32,923 nt of DNA, taken from assembly GCA_015767405.1 (NCBI GenBank), contig JADWMG010000005.1:1-32923 (forward strand), given 5' to 3'. Within the stretch, counting starts at the first letter, position 1, and each line of letters starts with the position of its first letter. Shown here piece after piece: positions 30,061 to 32,923 of the stretch. The notes under the pieces were generated by a model. It had not been told where the DNA came from and searched no databases. It saw only the letters and a program-made list of their open reading frames with translations. This DNA is from Actinomycetota bacterium. Its GTDB lineage: Bacteria > Actinomycetota > Acidimicrobiia > Acidimicrobiales > Ilumatobacteraceae. The translations under genes were made by a program, and so were the position numbers.

Positions 30061-32823
30061 TTAGTCGTCGGAGGCAGCCAGGTCTGTAATGACCGGCTTC
30101 TTCGCGGCGGCCTTTTTCGCAGGTGCCTTCTTCTTTGCGGTGCTCTTCTTTGCTGGTGACTTCTTTTTCGCGGCGGTCTTCTTGGCACCCGCCTTCTTCT
30201 TCGCGGGCTTGCGCTTTGTCTTCTTGCCGCCCTTGGCGATGATCGCATCGCGTCGTATCGCGAGGAGCTCGTAGGCACGTGCCGGTGCTATCTCTTCCAG
30301 GCGGTCGCCCTTGCCGAGCGAGGCATTGGTTTCGCCGTCCGTGACGTACACACCGAAGCGACCGTCTTTGGCCACCACCGCACGTTCGCTCACCGGATCG
30401 GTTCCGAACTCTCGGAGCGGGCCCTTGGCGGCCATGCTTTGACCACCGCGCTTGTAGACCTTCGGTTGACTGAAGATCTGTAGAGCCTCTGCGAGTGTGA
30501 TCTGCAACAGCTGGTCTTCGGAATCGATGTTGCGGTAGTCCTTTTCCTTCTGCACGTACGGCCCGTAACGGCCGTTGTTCGCATAGATGGCCACGCCATC
30601 TTCCGGGTCATCGCCGAGATGGCGGGGGAGCTGCAGCAGAGCCTCGGCTTCGTCCATGGTCATCCGCTCGAGGATCATGGTCTTGAACAAACTCGACATC
30701 TTTGGCTTTTCGAGACCAGGAGGCGGATCGTCGTGGTCACCCCATTGCACATACGGCCCGTAGCGGCCGTTCTTCGCGTACACCGGGTATCCCTCGTATT
30801 CACCGATTGGGTCGTCAGTCTTGGGAAGGGCGAGCAGTTCCAGTGCCTTCTCGACGGTCAGTTCGTCGGGCGTCAAGTTGTCAGGCACGCTCGCGGTGTC
30901 TTCGCCACGCTTCACGTACGGGCCGTACTTCCCCGGCTTGGCGACGACGAGATTGCCATCTGGATCATGGCCCAGTGGGAACGTGTTGATGACCGCCGCA
31001 TCGATTTCGTCGAGGTTCTCCTCCACGAGACGCTTCAGACCGAGCAGTGCGTCGTCACCGACCCCGGCCTCTGCGGCGATGGGTTGTGTATCGCCGTCAC
31101 CGGTGGCGCCGAAGTAAAAGCGTGTCAGCCACGCTTCCTTGCCCCGTTCACCGCGAGCGATCTCGTCGAGGTCGGTGTCGATCGAAGCTGTGAAGTCGTA
31201 GTCGACCAGCGCATCGAAGTGTTCTTCGAGGAGACGGACTACGGCGAACGCGGTCCAGGTGGGAACGAGGGCCTGTCCCTTCTTCCATACATAGCCACGG
31301 TCTTGCACTGTCTGGATGATTGACGCCCAGGTCGAGGGTCGGCCGATTCCGAGTTCTTCGAGGCGCTTGACCAATGACGCCTCGGTGTAGCGAGCCGGTG
31401 GCGAGGTGGTGTGGCCGTTTGGTTCGATCGTTGCGATCGGGACGACATCGCCGCCGGCAAGTGCAGGGAGGAGAGCTTCCTTTTCTGCGACCTCGTCACC
31501 AGTCTCTTCTTTCGAAGCGACGTACACCGCGCGATAACCGGGAAACGTGATCGTTGTCCCAGAGGCTGCGAATTCGCAATCGGCAATTTCGCCGGTCGTG
31601 CGATCGGTCGAGTTGGCGCCGAGCCGAACACTCACGGTCACGCCAGTGGCATTGGCCATCTGAGAGGCGAGCGTACGTTGCCAGACGAGACGGTAGAGGG
31701 CGAGCTCCTGACTGTTCATCTCACCGCTGAGCTGTTGAGGCGAACGGTATGGAGTTGTCGGCCGGATCGCTTCGTGAGCTTCCTGCGCGTTCTTGACCTT
31801 CGACGAGTACTGCTTTGGTCCCGCATTCAGATAGTTCTGGCCGTACTCGCTGGTCACCGCGGCGCGGGTTGCCTGCATTGCTTCGTTGGACAAAACGACG
31901 TTGTCAGTACGCATGTAGGTGATGTAGCCCCGCTCGTACAGCCCCTGGGCGACACGCATCACCTGCGATGACGAGAGCCGCAGTTTTCGGCCGCCCTCCT
32001 GTTGGAGCGTCGACGTCATGAACGGTGCCTTCGGCGAAGAACGGTACGGCTTCTCTTCAACCGAGCGCACGGTGAACGTGGCATCCGACAAGCCCTCGAC
32101 AAGGCCGCGGGCGCGAACTTCGTTCAGGGCGACGACCTTGTCTGAGTGCTCGCCCAGGTCGTCGAAGTCTTTACCAGTCGCGATCCGTGTCCCGTCGACG
32201 GCGATCAGCTTGGCGTCAAACTTCGGCTGGGTTGCCGTGCCTATATCGATATCCCAGTAGTCGGCCGCGATGAATGCGATGCGCTCGCGCTCGCGCTCGA
32301 CGATGAGGCGCACCGACGGGCTCTGCACCCGCCCAGCGGAAAGGCCGCGGTTGACGCGTCTCCAGAGGACCGGAGAGACTTCGTAGCCGTACAAGCGATC
32401 GAGGATGCGACGTGTTTCAGCGGCGTCGACCAAGCCATAGTCGAGCCCACGCGGATTGTTGACAGCGTGGTCTATCGCCGACTTTGTGATCTCGTGGAAC
32501 ACCATCCGCTTGACGGGCACTTTCGGCTTCAGGTACTCGAGCAGGTGCCATGAGATTGCTTCGCCCTCGCGGTCTTCATCAGTTGCGAGATAGAGCTCGG
32601 AGGCGTCTTTCAACGCCGCCTTCAGTTCTTTGATGACCGTTTTCCCTCGGTCGGTCAGCTCGTAGTTGGGCTTGAACCCATTGTCGACATCGATGTTCAG
32701 ACCCTTCGACGGAAGGTCGGCCACGTGGCCCACGGAGGCGCGCACGTCGTAGTCGTCGCCGAGGAATTTCGACAGTGTCTTCGCCTTTGCCGGCGACTCT
32801 ACGACGACCAATGGTCTAGGCAT
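30061..32823 (-). CDS. topA: DNA topoisomerase I
   Basis: 920 residues. A type IA topoisomerase that relaxes negative supercoils. The N-terminal Toprim domain runs from PLVVVESPAKAKTL to TDEDREGEAISWHL (DxD acidic cluster). The active-site tyrosine is Y303 in GYITYMRTDN; the residue after TD is usually Ser. HEAIRPT and LYRLVWQRTLASQM follow. There is no zinc finger; instead four C-terminal repeats with a (K/N)(D/N/P)G(R/K)(Y/F)G.YV core occupy about 630-860. The protein ends in a Lys/Ala-rich tail of roughly 55 residues like that of mycobacterial TopA, where the tail helps processivity. ATG 32823 is preceded by GAAAGG. Confidence 0.96.
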   Translation of the reverse strand: MPRPLVVVESPAKAKTLSKFLGDDYDVRASVGHVADLPSKGLNIDVDNGFKPNYELTDRGKTVIKELKAALKDASELYLATDEDREGEAISWHLLEYLKPKVPVKRMVFHEITKSAIDHAVNNPRGLDYGLVDAAETRRILDRLYGYEVSPVLWRRVNRGLSAGRVQSPSVRLIVERERERIAFIAADYWDIDIGTATQPKFDAKLIAVDGTRIATGKDFDDLGEHSDKVVALNEVRARGLVEGLSDATFTVRSVEEKPYRSSPKAPFMTSTLQQEGGRKLRLSSSQVMRVAQGLYERGYITYMRTDNVVLSNEAMQATRAAVTSEYGQNYLNAGPKQYSSKVKNAQEAHEAIRPTTPYRSPQQLSGEMNSQELALYRLVWQRTLASQMANATGVTVSVRLGANSTDRTTGEIADCEFAASGTTITFPGYRAVYVASKEETGDEVAEKEALLPALAGGDVVPIATIEPNGHTTSPPARYTEASLVKRLEELGIGRPSTWASIIQTVQDRGYVWKKGQALVPTWTAFAVVRLLEEHFDALVDYDFTASIDTDLDEIARGERGKEAWLTRFYFGATGDGDTQPIAAEAGVGDDALLGLKRLVEENLDEIDAAVINTFPLGHDPDGNLVVAKPGKYGPYVKRGEDTASVPDNLTPDELTVEKALELLALPKTDDPIGEYEGYPVYAKNGRYGPYVQWGDHDDPPPGLEKPKMSSLFKTMILERMTMDEAEALLQLPRHLGDDPEDGVAIYANNGRYGPYVQKEKDYRNIDSEDQLLQITLAEALQIFSQPKVYKRGGQSMAAKGPLREFGTDPVSERAVVAKDGRFGVYVTDGETNASLGKGDRLEEIAPARAYELLAIRRDAIIAKGGKKTKRKPAKKKAGAKKTAAKKKSPAKKSTAKKKAPAKKAAAKKPVITDLAASDD

Positions 32824-32923
32824 CAGGGCCTTTCGTTAGGGGATACGAGTGGCGGTTGTCAAGACGAAGTGTGCCGCGGGATCGGCAGAACGGCGACTTC
32901 TGACCTTTGAGTGCTGTGGTGGA

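Overview
The window comes from a high-GC, Gram-positive-type chromosome, most likely an actinomycete of the class Acidimicrobiia (Ilumatobacter-like). That placement is inferred from gene content: a ClpC with a UVR segment, DisA next to RadA, a PccB-type carboxyltransferase with a small epsilon-like subunit, a TopA with a lysine-rich tail, crotonyl-CoA carboxylase/reductase, and many apparently leaderless promoters. No rRNA, tRNA, transposase, phage gene or CRISPR array was seen. The gene content reads as ordinary core chromosome with a few accessory touches.

Layout. Positions 1-5852 (minus strand) form a run: pccB, a polyproline RDD membrane protein, a carboxylase epsilon-like subunit, a second polyproline RDD protein, a metallophosphoesterase, a possible 51-residue membrane peptide, and xseA running off the left edge. 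Positions 5910-9434 hold an ATP-dependent DNA ligase (plus), a CopC-CopD fusion and a small lipoprotein (both minus). Positions 9526-12107 hold dnaX-recR (plus). Positions 12483-15127 hold a divergent pair, a thiolase and crotonyl-CoA carboxylase/reductase, which together suggest the ethylmalonyl-CoA pathway; pccB could serve the same pathway downstream. Positions 15365-17246 hold a HAD phosphatase overlapping a membrane-anchored GH18 protein. Positions 17253-19003 hold a divergent epimerase/TetR pair sharing a compact operator region.

Positions 19029-27723 (minus) carry genome-maintenance and proteostasis genes: tmk-holB, then clpC, an LppM-like lipoprotein, a DsbA-like thiol protein, radA and disA. 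Positions 27928-29994 (plus) carry a compact sulfur unit: sulfide:quinone reductase, a DsrC/TusE-like protein and a DsrE2-like protein. Upstream of it lies a palindrome resembling CsoR/CstR operators. A long hairpin separates this unit from convergent topA (30061-32823, minus).

The observations most worth checking are these: the sqr-dsrC-dsrE2 module, whose DsrC has its upstream cysteine displaced (C-x8-C rather than C-x10-C); the CstR-like palindrome; the TetR operator array; twin 47-nt imperfect palindromes after ccr; a 22-nt identical hairpin-forming sequence at the 3' ends of two unrelated genes; a large nested inverted repeat after recR; and a recurring TANNNT box placed 6-8 nt before start codons, implying widespread leaderless transcription. 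All identifications were made by reading the sequence, without database searches.
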